This document shows positions 1 through 7,811 of a stretch of 64,000 nucleotides of DNA, in pieces. The notes under the pieces were generated by a model, which was not told the origin of the DNA, searched no databases, and worked only from the letters and a program-made list of their open reading frames with translations. How positions within the stretch are numbered: the first letter of the stretch is position 1; each line of letters starts with the position of its first letter. A program made the position numbers and the translations under genes. Origin of the DNA: PALSA-693 sp963781155. Its GTDB lineage: Bacteria; Actinomycetota; Acidimicrobiia; Acidimicrobiales; Palsa-688. The DNA lies in NCBI GenBank assembly GCA_963781155.1, contig CAWAEC010000006.1, forward strand, positions 248,001 through 312,000, written 5' to 3'.

Positions 1-299
1 AGTTGCACGAGCAGATATGGCGAGGCAACCTCGGCGACGCCCTGACGTGGGCGCAAAGCGGGGAGCCCCGAGGCGAGTGGGTGCTCGTCGTCTCGGGCCC
101 CGATGCCGCCGGCCGCGACCATCCCCCGCCGGCCGACGAGGACGTGCTCGACGCCTTGCAGACGTGGCTCGAAGGTGGCGCCGACCGCCGCCAGGCCGTC
201 GCGGGAGTTGCGGCCGAGATGGGTGTACCCAAGCGGCACGTCTACCAGTTGGCCGTCCAGCTCGCTCACGAGGGCCCGCGGCGGGATCGAGCCCAATAA
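1..299 (+). CDS. rsmI: 16S rRNA (cytidine-1402-2'-O)-methyltransferase, 3' end only
   Basis: This is the C-terminal ~98 residues of a gene that begins before the window. The visible start (LHEQIWRGNL, then EPRGEWVLVVSG) matches the end of the tetrapyrrole-methylase domain of RsmI. The rest is the helical RsmI C-terminal domain, with MGVPKRHVYQLAVQL near the end. RsmI 2'-O-methylates C1402 in the 30S decoding centre using SAM. The first TTG in frame is an internal Leu codon, not a start. metG begins 35 nt downstream, the usual actinobacterial order, so the two probably share a transcript. Confidence 0.85.
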   Translation, partial: LHEQIWRGNLGDALTWAQSGEPRGEWVLVVSGPDAAGRDHPPPADEDVLDALQTWLEGGADRRQAVAGVAAEMGVPKRHVYQLAVQLAHEGPRRDRAQ

Positions 300-334
300 C
301 GCCACCTCGACGATCCTCGTCGCCGGTACCCTCC

Positions 335-1849
335 ATGGCCGTGGCCCGGTTTTATGTCACCACCCCCATCTACTACGTCAACGACTCACCCCACATCGGC
401 CACGCCTACACCACTGTCACGGCCGACGCCCTGGCCCGATGGCACCGGTTGCGCGGCGAGGAGGTGTTTTTTCTCACCGGCACCGACGAGCACGGGCTCA
501 AAGTGCAGCGCGCCGCGGAAGCAAACGGCCTGACGCCGCTGGAGCAAGCGGATCGGACCAGCGCCCGCTACCGCGAGGAATGGGCGGCCCTCGACATTTC
601 CTACGACGACTTCATCCGGACCTCGGAACCCCGGCACCACCGGTCCACCCAGGCCCTGATGCAAGCTGCATACGACAACGGATGGATCGAGTTGCGTCCC
701 TACGAGGGGTTGTACTGCGTCTCGTGCGAGGCGTACTACACCGAGTCCGAGCTGATTGACGGGGTCAACTGTCCGATCCACGGCACCCGCGTCGAACTGC
801 TGTCCGAGGAGAACTATTTCTTCAAGCTGTCGGAGTTCACCGACCGGTTGCTGGAGTGGTACGAGGCGAACCCCTCTGCGGTGACCCCCGAAGCGAAGCG
901 CAACGAGGCGGTCGGTCTGATCAAGGGTGGTCTGCGCGACATCTCCATCTCTCGCACATCGATCACCTGGGGCGTCCCGGTGCCCTGGGACCCGGCCCAC
1001 GTCTTCTACGTCTGGTACGACGCCCTGATCAACTACGTGACCGCGATCGGCTACGGGTCAGACCCGGAGAGGTTCGCCGCCTGGTGGCCGGCCGTTCACC
1101 ATCTGATCGGAAAAGACATCCTGCGCTTCCATTGCGTGTACTGGCCCGCGCTGCTCATGGCGGCCGGTATCGATCCACCCGCACGCATTGCCGTGCACGG
1201 GTTTTTGCTGGTTGGCGGCGAGAAGATGTCCAAGTCGTCTCTGACCGGTATTGCCCCTGCCGATTTGCTCCCGACCTTCGGTGTCGACGGGTTCCGGTAC
1301 CACTTCTTGCGTGACCAGGCGTTCGGCCCCGACGGCGAGTTCTCGTATGAGGGGATGGTCGCCCGTTACAACGCCGACCTGGCCAACAACCTCGGGAACC
1401 TGCTGGCCCGGGTGACGACTGTGGTGGAGCGCAAGTGCGCGGGCATCGGTCCGGCTCCCGATCCATCCAGTTCCTTGGCGGTGGCCGCCGCATCCGCCTA
1501 CGAGACCGCGGCGGGAGCCTGGACCCGGATCGCGCCGAGTGAGGCCCTCGAAGCGACCTGGCGTTTGGTGCGGGAAACCAACGCGGCCCTGGAAGCAGCG
1601 GAGCCGTGGAAGGCCGAGCCCGGCCCCGACGTCGACGCCGTGCTCGGTGATGCCCTGGAGGCGCTGCGAATTGTGGCCATCCTGGCCAGCCCGGCCCTGA
1701 CGCGGGCCTCACAGGAGATCTGGCGCCGGATCGGTCTATCCGGCCGGGTGGAAGATCAACGTCTGCCCGAGGCCGTCATCTGGGGCGGGTATCCGGGCGG
1801 GTTGCGGGTCGAGCGCGGCCAGCCGCTCTTCCCGCGCATCACCGATTGA
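335..1849 (+). CDS. metG: methionyl-tRNA synthetase
   Basis: A 504-residue class I aminoacyl-tRNA synthetase that charges tRNA-Met in the cytoplasm. The HIGH signature is at residues 20-23 and KMSKS at 297-301. A single zinc knuckle is visible as C128-x2-C131 with C146-x2-H149. The length and single knuckle fit the short MetG form without the C-terminal tRNA-binding (EMAP-like) extension. ATG 335 was chosen because homology begins there (MAVARFYVTTPIYYVN); the frame stays open further upstream but that part overlaps rsmI and looks non-coding. tatD follows after 156 nt. Confidence 0.95.
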   Translation: MAVARFYVTTPIYYVNDSPHIGHAYTTVTADALARWHRLRGEEVFFLTGTDEHGLKVQRAAEANGLTPLEQADRTSARYREEWAALDISYDDFIRTSEPRHHRSTQALMQAAYDNGWIELRPYEGLYCVSCEAYYTESELIDGVNCPIHGTRVELLSEENYFFKLSEFTDRLLEWYEANPSAVTPEAKRNEAVGLIKGGLRDISISRTSITWGVPVPWDPAHVFYVWYDALINYVTAIGYGSDPERFAAWWPAVHHLIGKDILRFHCVYWPALLMAAGIDPPARIAVHGFLLVGGEKMSKSSLTGIAPADLLPTFGVDGFRYHFLRDQAFGPDGEFSYEGMVARYNADLANNLGNLLARVTTVVERKCAGIGPAPDPSSSLAVAAASAYETAAGAWTRIAPSEALEATWRLVRETNAALEAAEPWKAEPGPDVDAVLGDALEALRIVAILASPALTRASQEIWRRIGLSGRVEDQRLPEAVIWGGYPGGLRVERGQPLFPRITD

Positions 1850-2005
1850 GCACCCGCCAGCAGGCAGACTGGGCGGGAACAGAAGGCGGCGGCGAATTGC
1901 CACAATCGGAGTCCATCGCAGCAGAGCAGCATCCGCCACTGGCGGCGGTTCTCGTCGCCCGCTTCACCTCCTGCACGAGCGCGTTCCGGCAGGAGCGCTG
2001 TCCCC

Positions 2006-2776
2006 ATGTGGGCTGACAGTCACTGTCACCTCTCCTACGACGGTGTCGGTCCGTCTGCCGTCGACGCGGCCCGGGCCGCCGGCGTGACCCGGATGATCAC
2101 GATCGGCACCAGCGCCGACGATTCGCTCGCGGCCATCGAGGTGGCCCGTTCGCACCCGGGCGTGTGGGCCACGGTCGGATTGCACCCTCACGACGCGGTG
2201 GAAGGAGTGGAGGGGGTGGCCCGGTTGCTGGCCCGGCCGGACCCGGTCGTGGTCGGTGTTGGCGAGTGCGGCCTCGATTATCACTACGACCATTCCCCGC
2301 GCCCGGTCCAGCGCCAGGCCTTCGCGGCCCAGGTGGAGTTGGCGGTCGACCTGGATCTGGCCCTGGTCGTGCACACCCGTGAGGCCTGGGACGACACCTT
2401 CGAGATCCTGGCGGCGGGCCCGCCCCGGCGGTGGGTCTTGCACTGCTTCAGCGGCGGCCCGGCCGAAGCGGCGCGAGGGCTGGAAATGGGGGCGATGCTG
2501 TCGTTCAGCGGGATCGTGACGTTCAAGTCGGCGGATGACGTGCGGGCCGCGGCGGCAGCCTGCCCCCTCGACCGGCTCCTGGTCGAGACCGATAGTCCGT
2601 ATCTGGCCCCCGTTCCGTACCGGGGGCGCCCCAACAGCCCCGCCCTGGTTCCGGTGGTGGGTGCCGCGGTGGCGGCGACGCGTGGCACCTCCGCCGACGT
2701 CGTGGAAGTAGCCACCTGGACCAATACGGCCGCCCTCTTCCGGCTGGCGGATGGACCGGCGGGGGAAGGCAGGTGA
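2006..2776 (+). CDS. tatD: TatD-family metal-dependent deoxyribonuclease
   Basis: A 256-residue TIM-barrel metallo-hydrolase. Expected ligands are all visible: H6 and H8 in SHCHLS, E88 in GVGECGLDYHYD, H123 in VVHTRE, H146 in LHCFSG and D196 in ETDSPYLAP. TatD enzymes are cytoplasmic 3'-5' nucleases linked to DNA repair and D-Tyr-tRNA-type quality control. The stop overlaps the rsmA start by 4 nt (GTGA), so translation is coupled. Many Actinobacteria have an rpf (resuscitation factor) gene between tatD and rsmA; none is present here. Confidence 0.93.
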   Translation: MWADSHCHLSYDGVGPSAVDAARAAGVTRMITIGTSADDSLAAIEVARSHPGVWATVGLHPHDAVEGVEGVARLLARPDPVVVGVGECGLDYHYDHSPRPVQRQAFAAQVELAVDLDLALVVHTREAWDDTFEILAAGPPRRWVLHCFSGGPAEAARGLEMGAMLSFSGIVTFKSADDVRAAAAACPLDRLLVETDSPYLAPVPYRGRPNSPALVPVVGAAVAATRGTSADVVEVATWTNTAALFRLADGPAGEGR

Positions 2777-3690
2777 CGTTGACCCTCAACCCACGACAGA
2801 TCAGTGATCTGCTGACCACTCATGGACTGCGCCCGAGCCGGGCGCTCGGTCAGAACTTCGTCACCGACGCCAACACGGTGCGCCGCGTCGCTCGTCTGGC
2901 CCAGGTGGGACCCGGCGATCGTGTGCTCGAGATCGGACCCGGCCTCGGGTCGCTGACCCTGGCGCTGGATGAGACGGGCGCCTCGGTCACAGCAGTGGAG
3001 GTCGATCAACGGCTGATCCCGGTTCTGGAGGCCGTCATCGGCACCGCCAACGTCCGCGTGGTCCAGGGGGACGCCCTGCGGATGGATTGGGCCGAGGTGC
3101 TCGGCCCCGATCCCGGCTGGGTCCTGGTGGCCAACCTGCCGTACAACATCGCCACCCCGCTCGTCGCCGACCTGCTCGACAAGGTGCCCGCCATCGACCG
3201 GATGGTGATCATGGTGCAACGGGAGGTCGGTGAGCGCCTGGCCGCCCTCCCGGGTCACCCGGAGTACGGGGCCGTCTCGGTGAAGGTCGCCTACTGGGCT
3301 GAGGCCTCGGTCGTCGGCCACGTCCCCCCGACGGTCTTCGTCCCCCGTCCAAAGGTGGAGTCGGCGCTGGTCTCGATCCGGCGGAGACCGTCGCCGGCGG
3401 TCGACACCGCCGTGGCCGATACCGACACCTTGTTCCGGCTGGTCCGGGCAGGATTCGGCAAGCGACGCAAGATGCTGCGGCGGTCGCTGGCGGGCCTCGT
3501 CCCACCGGGCGCCTTCGAAGCGGCGGACGTGAAGCCGTACAGCCGGGCCGAGGATCTGGACGTGTATGCCTGGGGCCGGCTGGCCGCGGCCGTCCGGACG
3601 ACCGGCGGTGGGACGCCCGGCGATGGCACGCCCGGCGGTGGGACGACCGGCGATGGGACGCCCGGCGATGGGACGCCCGGCGATGGGTAG
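2773..3690 (+). CDS. rsmA: 16S rRNA dimethyladenosine transferase (KsgA/RsmA)
   Basis: Dimethylates A1518 and A1519 of 16S rRNA with SAM during late 30S assembly. Visible motifs are LGQNF at 25-29, the SAM loop EIGPGLG at 53-59 and the NLPY catalytic motif at 121-124, within a Rossmann methyltransferase fold. The GTG start overlaps tatD by 4 nt. The last ~28 residues are a Gly/Thr/Pro/Asp tail built from a ~15-bp DNA repeat (3604-3689) and lie beyond the usual family end, so they are probably a disordered add-on. 305 residues in all. Confidence 0.95.
   Translation: MTLTLNPRQISDLLTTHGLRPSRALGQNFVTDANTVRRVARLAQVGPGDRVLEIGPGLGSLTLALDETGASVTAVEVDQRLIPVLEAVIGTANVRVVQGDALRMDWAEVLGPDPGWVLVANLPYNIATPLVADLLDKVPAIDRMVIMVQREVGERLAALPGHPEYGAVSVKVAYWAEASVVGHVPPTVFVPRPKVESALVSIRRRPSPAVDTAVADTDTLFRLVRAGFGKRRKMLRRSLAGLVPPGAFEAADVKPYSRAEDLDVYAWGRLAAAVRTTGGGTPGDGTPGGGTTGDGTPGDGTPGDG
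3604..3689 (+). repeat. 15-bp tandem repeat encoding the GDGTP tail of RsmA
   Basis: About five to six imperfect copies of a 15-bp unit (consensus GGCGATGGGACGCCC, with some GGCGGTGGGACG variants) form the last codons of rsmA. The repeat keeps the reading frame because the unit is a multiple of three, so copy-number change would lengthen or shorten the tail without a frameshift. Confidence 0.85.
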
Positions 3691-3771
3691 GGCCGGCCGG
3701 CCCATCTCCGTGGCCCCGCTGCAGGTGGCGCTCCTTCAGCGGGCTGCCGGTGCCGGCGGCCTGGCCGTCTG

Positions 3772-4515
3772 ATGACCCGGCCGGCCCGGGCGGCGAGCCT
3801 GGAGGCCCATGCGAAGCTCACGTTGTCGCTGCGGGTGACCGGCGTGCGGGCCGACGGGTATCACCTGCTGGATGCCGAGATGGTGACCGTGGACCTCAGC
3901 GACCGCCTGGAGGTCAGCCCCGGCGACAGTCTCGAGATCGCCACAGCGGCAGACGGGGGGACCGGAACGGAGGTACCGCCCGGCGACGACAACCTGGTAC
4001 GGAGAGCCCTGGCGGCTGTCGGCCGGCAGGCGTTCGTTCGCCTGTACAAGCGGATACCAACCGGAGCAGGCCTGGGGGGCGGCTCGGCGGACGCCGCAGC
4101 GGTGCTGCGCTGGGCGGGGGTGACCGACCTGGAGTTGGCCGCGTCGCTGGGATCGGACGTGCCGTTCTGCCTGGTCGGCGGCCGGGCCAGGGTGACGGGC
4201 GTGGGCGAGCAGGTTGAGCCGTTGCCGTTCGAGGCGGTGGCAGGCCGGACGTTTACCCTCCTCACGCCGCCGTTCGGGGTGTCCACCCCACTGGTGTATG
4301 CGGCGTGGGACCGTGACGGCGGCGTCGGGTCCGGGGGTGACAACGACCTCGAGGGGGCGGCGGTGTCTGTCGAACCCCGCCTGGCCCGGTGGCGGGAGCG
4401 CCTGCGCGATGCCACCGGACAGACACCCATCCTCGCCGGGAGCGGCTCCACCTGGTTCGTGCCGGGCGCCTACCCGGGAGACGGCCGGGTGGTGGTGGAG
4501 ACACGTCGGTGCTGA
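3772..4515 (+). CDS. ispE: 4-diphosphocytidyl-2-C-methyl-D-erythritol kinase
   Basis: A GHMP kinase of the non-mevalonate isoprenoid pathway that phosphorylates the 2-hydroxyl of CDP-methylerythritol. The ATP-binding glycine loop PTGAGLGGGSADAAA is at residues 96-110. K15 (HAKLTL) and D129 (LGSDVPF) occupy the catalytic positions of the family. At 247 residues it is somewhat shorter than typical IspE (280-310), mostly in the C-terminal lobe, but the GSGSTWF motif near the end is intact. It sits 81 nt after rsmA, in the conserved rsmA-ispE order. Confidence 0.93.
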   Translation: MTRPARAASLEAHAKLTLSLRVTGVRADGYHLLDAEMVTVDLSDRLEVSPGDSLEIATAADGGTGTEVPPGDDNLVRRALAAVGRQAFVRLYKRIPTGAGLGGGSADAAAVLRWAGVTDLELAASLGSDVPFCLVGGRARVTGVGEQVEPLPFEAVAGRTFTLLTPPFGVSTPLVYAAWDRDGGVGSGGDNDLEGAAVSVEPRLARWRERLRDATGQTPILAGSGSTWFVPGAYPGDGRVVVETRRC

Positions 4516-4620
4516 TTCCCGGGTGGCCACCGGGTTCGGGAGGCGTCTGGACACCGACCGTTCCCGGGCCCCGGCCCCCTTCCGACACGCCCCGCCTGGA
4601 GTGCCCCCCCTCTGGCTGGC

Positions 4621-4626
4621 TAGTCT
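4621..4626 (+). promoter_or_regulatory. -10 box of a probable leaderless transcript (bS22-like gene)
   Basis: TAGTCT lies 9 nt before the GTG at 4636 and no Shine-Dalgarno sequence intervenes. Transcription starting at or next to the GTG would give a leaderless mRNA. The same layout recurs at other genes in this window. Confidence 0.5.
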
Positions 4627-4635
4627 GCTTCGTTC

Positions 4636-4734
4636 GTGGGCTCGCTCATCAAGAAGCGCCGTAAGCGCATGCGCAAGAAGAAGCACAAGAAGATGCTGAA
4701 GGCCACGCGCTGGCAGCGGCGGGCGGGCCGCTAG
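4636..4734 (+). CDS. bS22-like small ribosomal peptide (AURKAIP1/COX24 domain)
   Basis: A 32-residue, extremely basic peptide (MGSLIKKRRKRMRKKKHKKM and on, ending QRRAGR). It matches the pattern of the actinobacterial AURKAIP1/COX24-domain peptide known as bS22 in the mycobacterial 30S subunit, where it binds rRNA near the decoding centre. Actinobacterial members typically begin MGSVIKKRRKRM, so the GTG start is secure. It lacks a Shine-Dalgarno site and has a TAGTCT box 9 nt upstream, suggesting leaderless expression. It is easily missed because of its length. Confidence 0.85.
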   Translation: MGSLIKKRRKRMRKKKHKKMLKATRWQRRAGR

Positions 4735-4838
4735 CTCGCCGATGCCGGCGGGAGCGATCCCTTCCCAGCGCGGGGGCGTCCGCTCCGGCCGCGGCCGCCA
4801 TGCACACGAAGGATCGAGCCAGCCGGCACCACGACCAC

Positions 4839-4844
4839 TAGCCT
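4839..4844 (+). promoter_or_regulatory. -10 box of a probable leaderless transcript (PNPOx-like gene)
   Basis: TAGCCT ends 7 nt before ATG 4852 with no ribosome-binding site between, the spacing expected for a leaderless start. Confidence 0.5.
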
Positions 4845-4851
4845 TTGGGCC

Positions 4852-5352
4852 ATGGGGGTCAACCAGCGAAGCACCGTGAAAATGAGTCCGGAGGAAGTGG
4901 ACGAGTTCCTCCGGTCGGAGCGGACCACGACGATGTGCTCCATTCACCCCGACGGGTCCATCCATGCTGTGGCCATGTGGTACGCATTCCTCGACGGAAC
5001 GATCGCCGTCGAGACCAAGCGCAAATCCCAGAAAATACAGAACCTCCGCCGCGACCCGCGCCTTACCTTCCTGGTGGAAGCGGGCGACAAGTACGAGAAC
5101 CTGCGCGGGGTTGAGCTCGTGGGCCAAGCTCGGATCATCGAGAACCCTGAGGCCGTGTGGGAGTTCGGCGTGTCGATGTGGGAGCGCTACGTGAGCCCGT
5201 ACAGCGACGACCAGCGGCCCCTGGTGGAAATGATGATGAACAACCGCCTTGTCGTGGGAATCGACGTCGCCCGGGTAGTGTCCTGGGACCACCGCAAGCT
5301 GGGCGCCGTATCCGCCGATGGCTCGCTCCGGGACCGCGCCGGACGGAGCTGA
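4852..5352 (+). CDS. pyridoxamine-5'-phosphate-oxidase-like split-barrel protein (FMN/F420-binding)
   Basis: A 166-residue cytoplasmic protein of the FMN-binding split-barrel superfamily. The pattern MSPEEVDEFL, then a strand with CSIHPDGSIHAVAMWY, ETKRKSQKIQNLRRDPR and VELVGQARI is typical of the PNPOx-like/F420-dependent reductase group. The substrate cannot be read from the sequence; F420H2- or FMN-dependent reduction is the family's usual role. ATG 4852 is chosen because it begins the conserved N-terminus and follows a TAGCCT box by 7 nt. It converges with the minus-strand FrhB-like gene, the two stops being about 1 nt apart. Confidence 0.8.
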   Translation: MGVNQRSTVKMSPEEVDEFLRSERTTTMCSIHPDGSIHAVAMWYAFLDGTIAVETKRKSQKIQNLRRDPRLTFLVEAGDKYENLRGVELVGQARIIENPEAVWEFGVSMWERYVSPYSDDQRPLVEMMMNNRLVVGIDVARVVSWDHRKLGAVSADGSLRDRAGRS

Positions 5353-5353
5353 T

Positions 5354-6526
5354 TCAGGCCTTCGTCTTCGGCGGCGGTACGCCCAGTCGCGGCGCCGCCA
5401 CAGCCGTTTCGGGCCAGCGCCGGCGGGAAACGACCGACAATTTGCGAAGCAGGGCGATCGCCCCGGGGTCGTCGTCACCCGGACGGGTCTCAATCACCCC
5501 GTCGGCGCACATCCCCTCGATGATCTCGCGCCCCTCGTCGGTCCGCACCAACGTCAGGGTCCAGTCGTTGAACGCCCCGATGCCACCGGTGGCGATGTCG
5601 GCATGCTCAGCCGCGAAGTCGGGGCAGGTCTTACACCCCTCCCGGGTCCACTGGTGGCATTCCTTGAGGTTGATCTCGTGGTACGAGCCGTCCCGCATCC
5701 AGATTTGAAAGACGCCCTTGATGTTCATTTTCACGATATCTGCCCGCTTTAGCCCATATTTGGCCTCGAACAGCTCGTCGAAGATGGCGTCGTCGAACGT
5801 CTTCGAGCACAGCAGGCCGATCGACACGCCCAGGCGGCGGCCGACCTTGCCGGCCTTGCGGGCCCGCATCACCGCGGGGACCGAGGCCTGGCAGCTCATG
5901 CCAACAAGGGCGAGGCGTTCGGCGCCGCTCTGGACGGCTTCCATGTACGCCAGAGTGTTGGCGGAATAGGTGTAGCGCGACCCGGCGGAGGCCAGGATCT
6001 CCTCCCGGGTGCGGGCCAGGCCCGGAACTGCCTTCCAGGTGCTGCCGTCGCCTTCGAGAAAAGAGACCAGCGCCGCGTCGATGCGGTCGTGCTCGAGGCA
6101 CCACAGCAGGATGGCCGACACCAGACCCCCGTCCTGGCCTCGCTCGTGCAACTCCGGATCCGCAGCTCGCGCCAGGAAGATGTCCTTGCTCACCCCATCC
6201 AGCTCTTCGGGCTCGCGTTCCCGCCCGAACAGGTAACTGTCGATCTCGGTCTCCCAGTTGCGAAAGCGGGGGCACGCCCGGGTGCAGCTGGTGCACCCGC
6301 GTATCCCGTGGCCACAGTCGCCGGGCCCCAGCTCGTCCTCCAGGTGGAAAGGCCGGTAAACCCCGTTGGTGTCGTCATAGCCGAGCACGTCGTGGGGGCA
6401 GGCCACGACGCAGCCCGCGCAGCCCGTACACAGGCCGCTGGTCACGACCTCGGTAAATAGTTCGGCCCACTGCGCTCGCCACCGCTCTTTGGCTGGCGTT
6501 GCTTCGGTCGCGGTCACATCCGTCAC
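5354..6526 (-). CDS. FrhB-like coenzyme F420 hydrogenase/dehydrogenase beta-subunit family protein
   Basis: A 390-residue Fe-S flavoprotein. Two 4Fe-4S motifs stand at the N-terminus: C33-x2-C36-x2-C39-x3-C43P, and C78-x2-C81-x3-C85P with C71 just before. The middle and C-terminal parts (HERGQDGGLVSAIL, GMSCQASVPA, CKTCPDFAAEHADIATGG) match the FrhB family, whose members move electrons between F420H2 or ferredoxin and a partner oxidoreductase via FAD. GTG 6526 was chosen because it lies one base after the MarR stop and the conserved region follows; upstream codons overlap the MarR gene and look non-coding. No dedicated partner subunit is adjacent. Confidence 0.82.
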   Translation of the reverse strand: MTDVTATEATPAKERWRAQWAELFTEVVTSGLCTGCAGCVVACPHDVLGYDDTNGVYRPFHLEDELGPGDCGHGIRGCTSCTRACPRFRNWETEIDSYLFGREREPEELDGVSKDIFLARAADPELHERGQDGGLVSAILLWCLEHDRIDAALVSFLEGDGSTWKAVPGLARTREEILASAGSRYTYSANTLAYMEAVQSGAERLALVGMSCQASVPAVMRARKAGKVGRRLGVSIGLLCSKTFDDAIFDELFEAKYGLKRADIVKMNIKGVFQIWMRDGSYHEINLKECHQWTREGCKTCPDFAAEHADIATGGIGAFNDWTLTLVRTDEGREIIEGMCADGVIETRPGDDDPGAIALLRKLSVVSRRRWPETAVAAPRLGVPPPKTKA

Positions 6527-6527
6527 G

Positions 6528-7052
6528 CTAGCCGGTGAGGCCGCACGACCCCTCGGTGGTGTCGGTCCCGGACTCCATCGCCGCCTGGCAGACGCTCTCG
6601 TCCACCAGGTGCGCGACGACGCGCTCCGCAATGCCCGTCAGCTGGTCGAGCTGCTTGGCATCGAGCACGTCGATGAAATGCCGGCGCACGCTTTCCACGT
6701 GTAAGGGAGCGGCCCGTTGAATCTCTGCGAGGCCGCACGCGCCCAGAACAGCAAAGGCGCCCCGGCCGTCTGAGGGGCACTCGTCGCGCTCGACCAGCCC
6801 ACGGGCTTGCATCCGGGCCAGGTGGTGGGACAGTCGGCTCTTCGACCAGTTGAGGCGCGTCGCCAGGTCGTTCATGCGCACCCGATGCCCCTGGGCTTCC
6901 GACAGATTGACCAGCACCATATAGTCGGCATCGGACAACCCGGAGTCGGCGACCAGGTCGTGGGCGACCTGCTGGCGGAGTCGCTCAGCCATGGCGAGCC
7001 ATGCGCGCCATGCTCGGTCTTCCGCCGGAGTGAGCCACCGTGTGCCGTCCAC
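6528..7052 (-). CDS. MarR-family transcriptional regulator
   Basis: A 174-residue winged-helix regulator. The recognition region (MNDLATRLNWSKSRLSHHLARM then GLVERDECPSDGRGAFAVL) is the standard MarR HTH plus wing. It starts with GTG, overlaps or abuts the FrhB-like gene (1-nt gap), and is divergent from the YceI gene. Two TTGA-N4-TCAA palindromes lie in the divergent gap, so it probably autoregulates and controls yceI. The ligand is unknown. Confidence 0.88.
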   Translation of the reverse strand: MDGTRWLTPAEDRAWRAWLAMAERLRQQVAHDLVADSGLSDADYMVLVNLSEAQGHRVRMNDLATRLNWSKSRLSHHLARMQARGLVERDECPSDGRGAFAVLGACGLAEIQRAAPLHVESVRRHFIDVLDAKQLDQLTGIAERVVAHLVDESVCQAAMESGTDTTEGSCGLTG

Positions 7053-7070
7053 GAGTCACAGTCTAGATAG

Positions 7071-7082
7071 TTGACAAGTCAA
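7071..7082. promoter_or_regulatory. probable MarR operator 1 (TTGAC-AA-GTCAA)
   Basis: Perfect 5-bp arms TTGAC/GTCAA around a 2-bp centre, 19 bp from the marR start codon. A second copy of the pattern is centred 34 bp away, in the same 89-bp divergent gap. Confidence 0.6.
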
Positions 7083-7104
7083 TCGAAAGTCTGTTACTGT
7101 GAAG

Positions 7105-7116
7105 TTGATATGTCAA
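7105..7116. promoter_or_regulatory. probable MarR operator 2 (TTGATATGTCAA)
   Basis: TTGA-N4-TCAA, a near-copy of operator 1 (one arm position differs), 25 bp before the yceI ATG. It would overlap the promoter region of yceI. Confidence 0.55.
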
Positions 7117-7141
7117 CCGATGGTTCTACGGAGGTCTTTCC

Positions 7142-7702
7142 ATGAGTACGTCCACTGTCGAGGTTCCAGGTCTGGTCACCGGTACTTGGGTGATCGACCC
7201 TGCCCACTCGGAGGTGGGCTTCACTGTCCGGCATCTGATGGTCAGCAAGGTCAGGGGGAGCTTCAAGGTTTTCGAGGGGACCATTACCATTGCCGACAAC
7301 CCGTTGGACTCCAAGGTCGAGGCCAGCATCGACGCATCCTCTGTGGACACCCGCGATGAGACGCGAGACAACCACCTGCGTTCCTCGGACTTCTTCGATG
7401 TCGAGAAGCACCCGAAGATCACGTTCACTTCCACTGCGGTGCGGCCGGCCGGGTCGGACTATGCCGTGACCGGGGACCTGACCATCCACGGGGTCACCCG
7501 CTCGGTCGACCTGGAACTCGAGTTCAACGGCGTACACCCCGACCCTTGGGGTGGGACGCGAGCTGGTTTTTCGGCCACCACTGAGATCAGCCGGGCCGAT
7601 TACGGGATCGAGTTCAACATCCGCCTGGAGACGGGTGGCGTCGTGGTCGGCGACAAGATCAAGATCGGCGTCGAGATCGAAGCAGTCCTGCAAAAGGACT
7701 GA
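7142..7702 (+). CDS. YceI-family polyisoprenoid-binding-like protein
   Basis: A 186-residue lipocalin-like beta-barrel of the YceI family. The family pattern is clear: GTWVIDPAHSEVGFTVRHLMVSKVRG at the N-terminus, then DTRDETRDNHLRSSDFFD, FTSTAV, and GDLTIHGVTRSV. Family members bind long-chain isoprenoid or amide ligands. No signal peptide is visible, so this copy is probably cytoplasmic, as in many Actinobacteria. A good GGAGG ribosome site is at 7130-7134. It is divergent from marR, with two operator-like palindromes between, and ends at a strong hairpin. Confidence 0.9.
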   Translation: MSTSTVEVPGLVTGTWVIDPAHSEVGFTVRHLMVSKVRGSFKVFEGTITIADNPLDSKVEASIDASSVDTRDETRDNHLRSSDFFDVEKHPKITFTSTAVRPAGSDYAVTGDLTIHGVTRSVDLELEFNGVHPDPWGGTRAGFSATTEISRADYGIEFNIRLETGGVVVGDKIKIGVEIEAVLQKD

Positions 7703-7720
7703 ATCGCCGAGATCGGTTTG

Positions 7721-7753
7721 GCGCCGGCTCCCCGGGGAGGGGGCCGGCGCTTT
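7721..7753 (+). terminator. rho-independent-like terminator after yceI
   Basis: GCGCCGGC pairs perfectly with GCCGGCGC (outer 8 bp, with further G-C pairs inside) and is followed by TTTCG, 19 nt after the yceI stop. The U-tract is short, as is usual in high-GC Actinobacteria. Confidence 0.65.
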
Positions 7754-7811
7754 CGTCGCAAAATTGCCCGCGATTCGGGTGATTAGGGCGGCCGGCGGCC
7801 TCCGGCGGGCC

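Noticed and set aside
2284..3705. 473-codon minus-strand open frame opposite tatD/rsmA
   Set aside because: A GC-rich antisense frame; its Arg/Gly/Pro repeats mirror the rsmA tail repeat, and both genes on the plus strand are well conserved.
3736..5493. 585-codon minus-strand open frame opposite ispE and the PNPOx-like gene
   Set aside because: A low-complexity antisense frame crossing two recognised genes; no family pattern or start signal.
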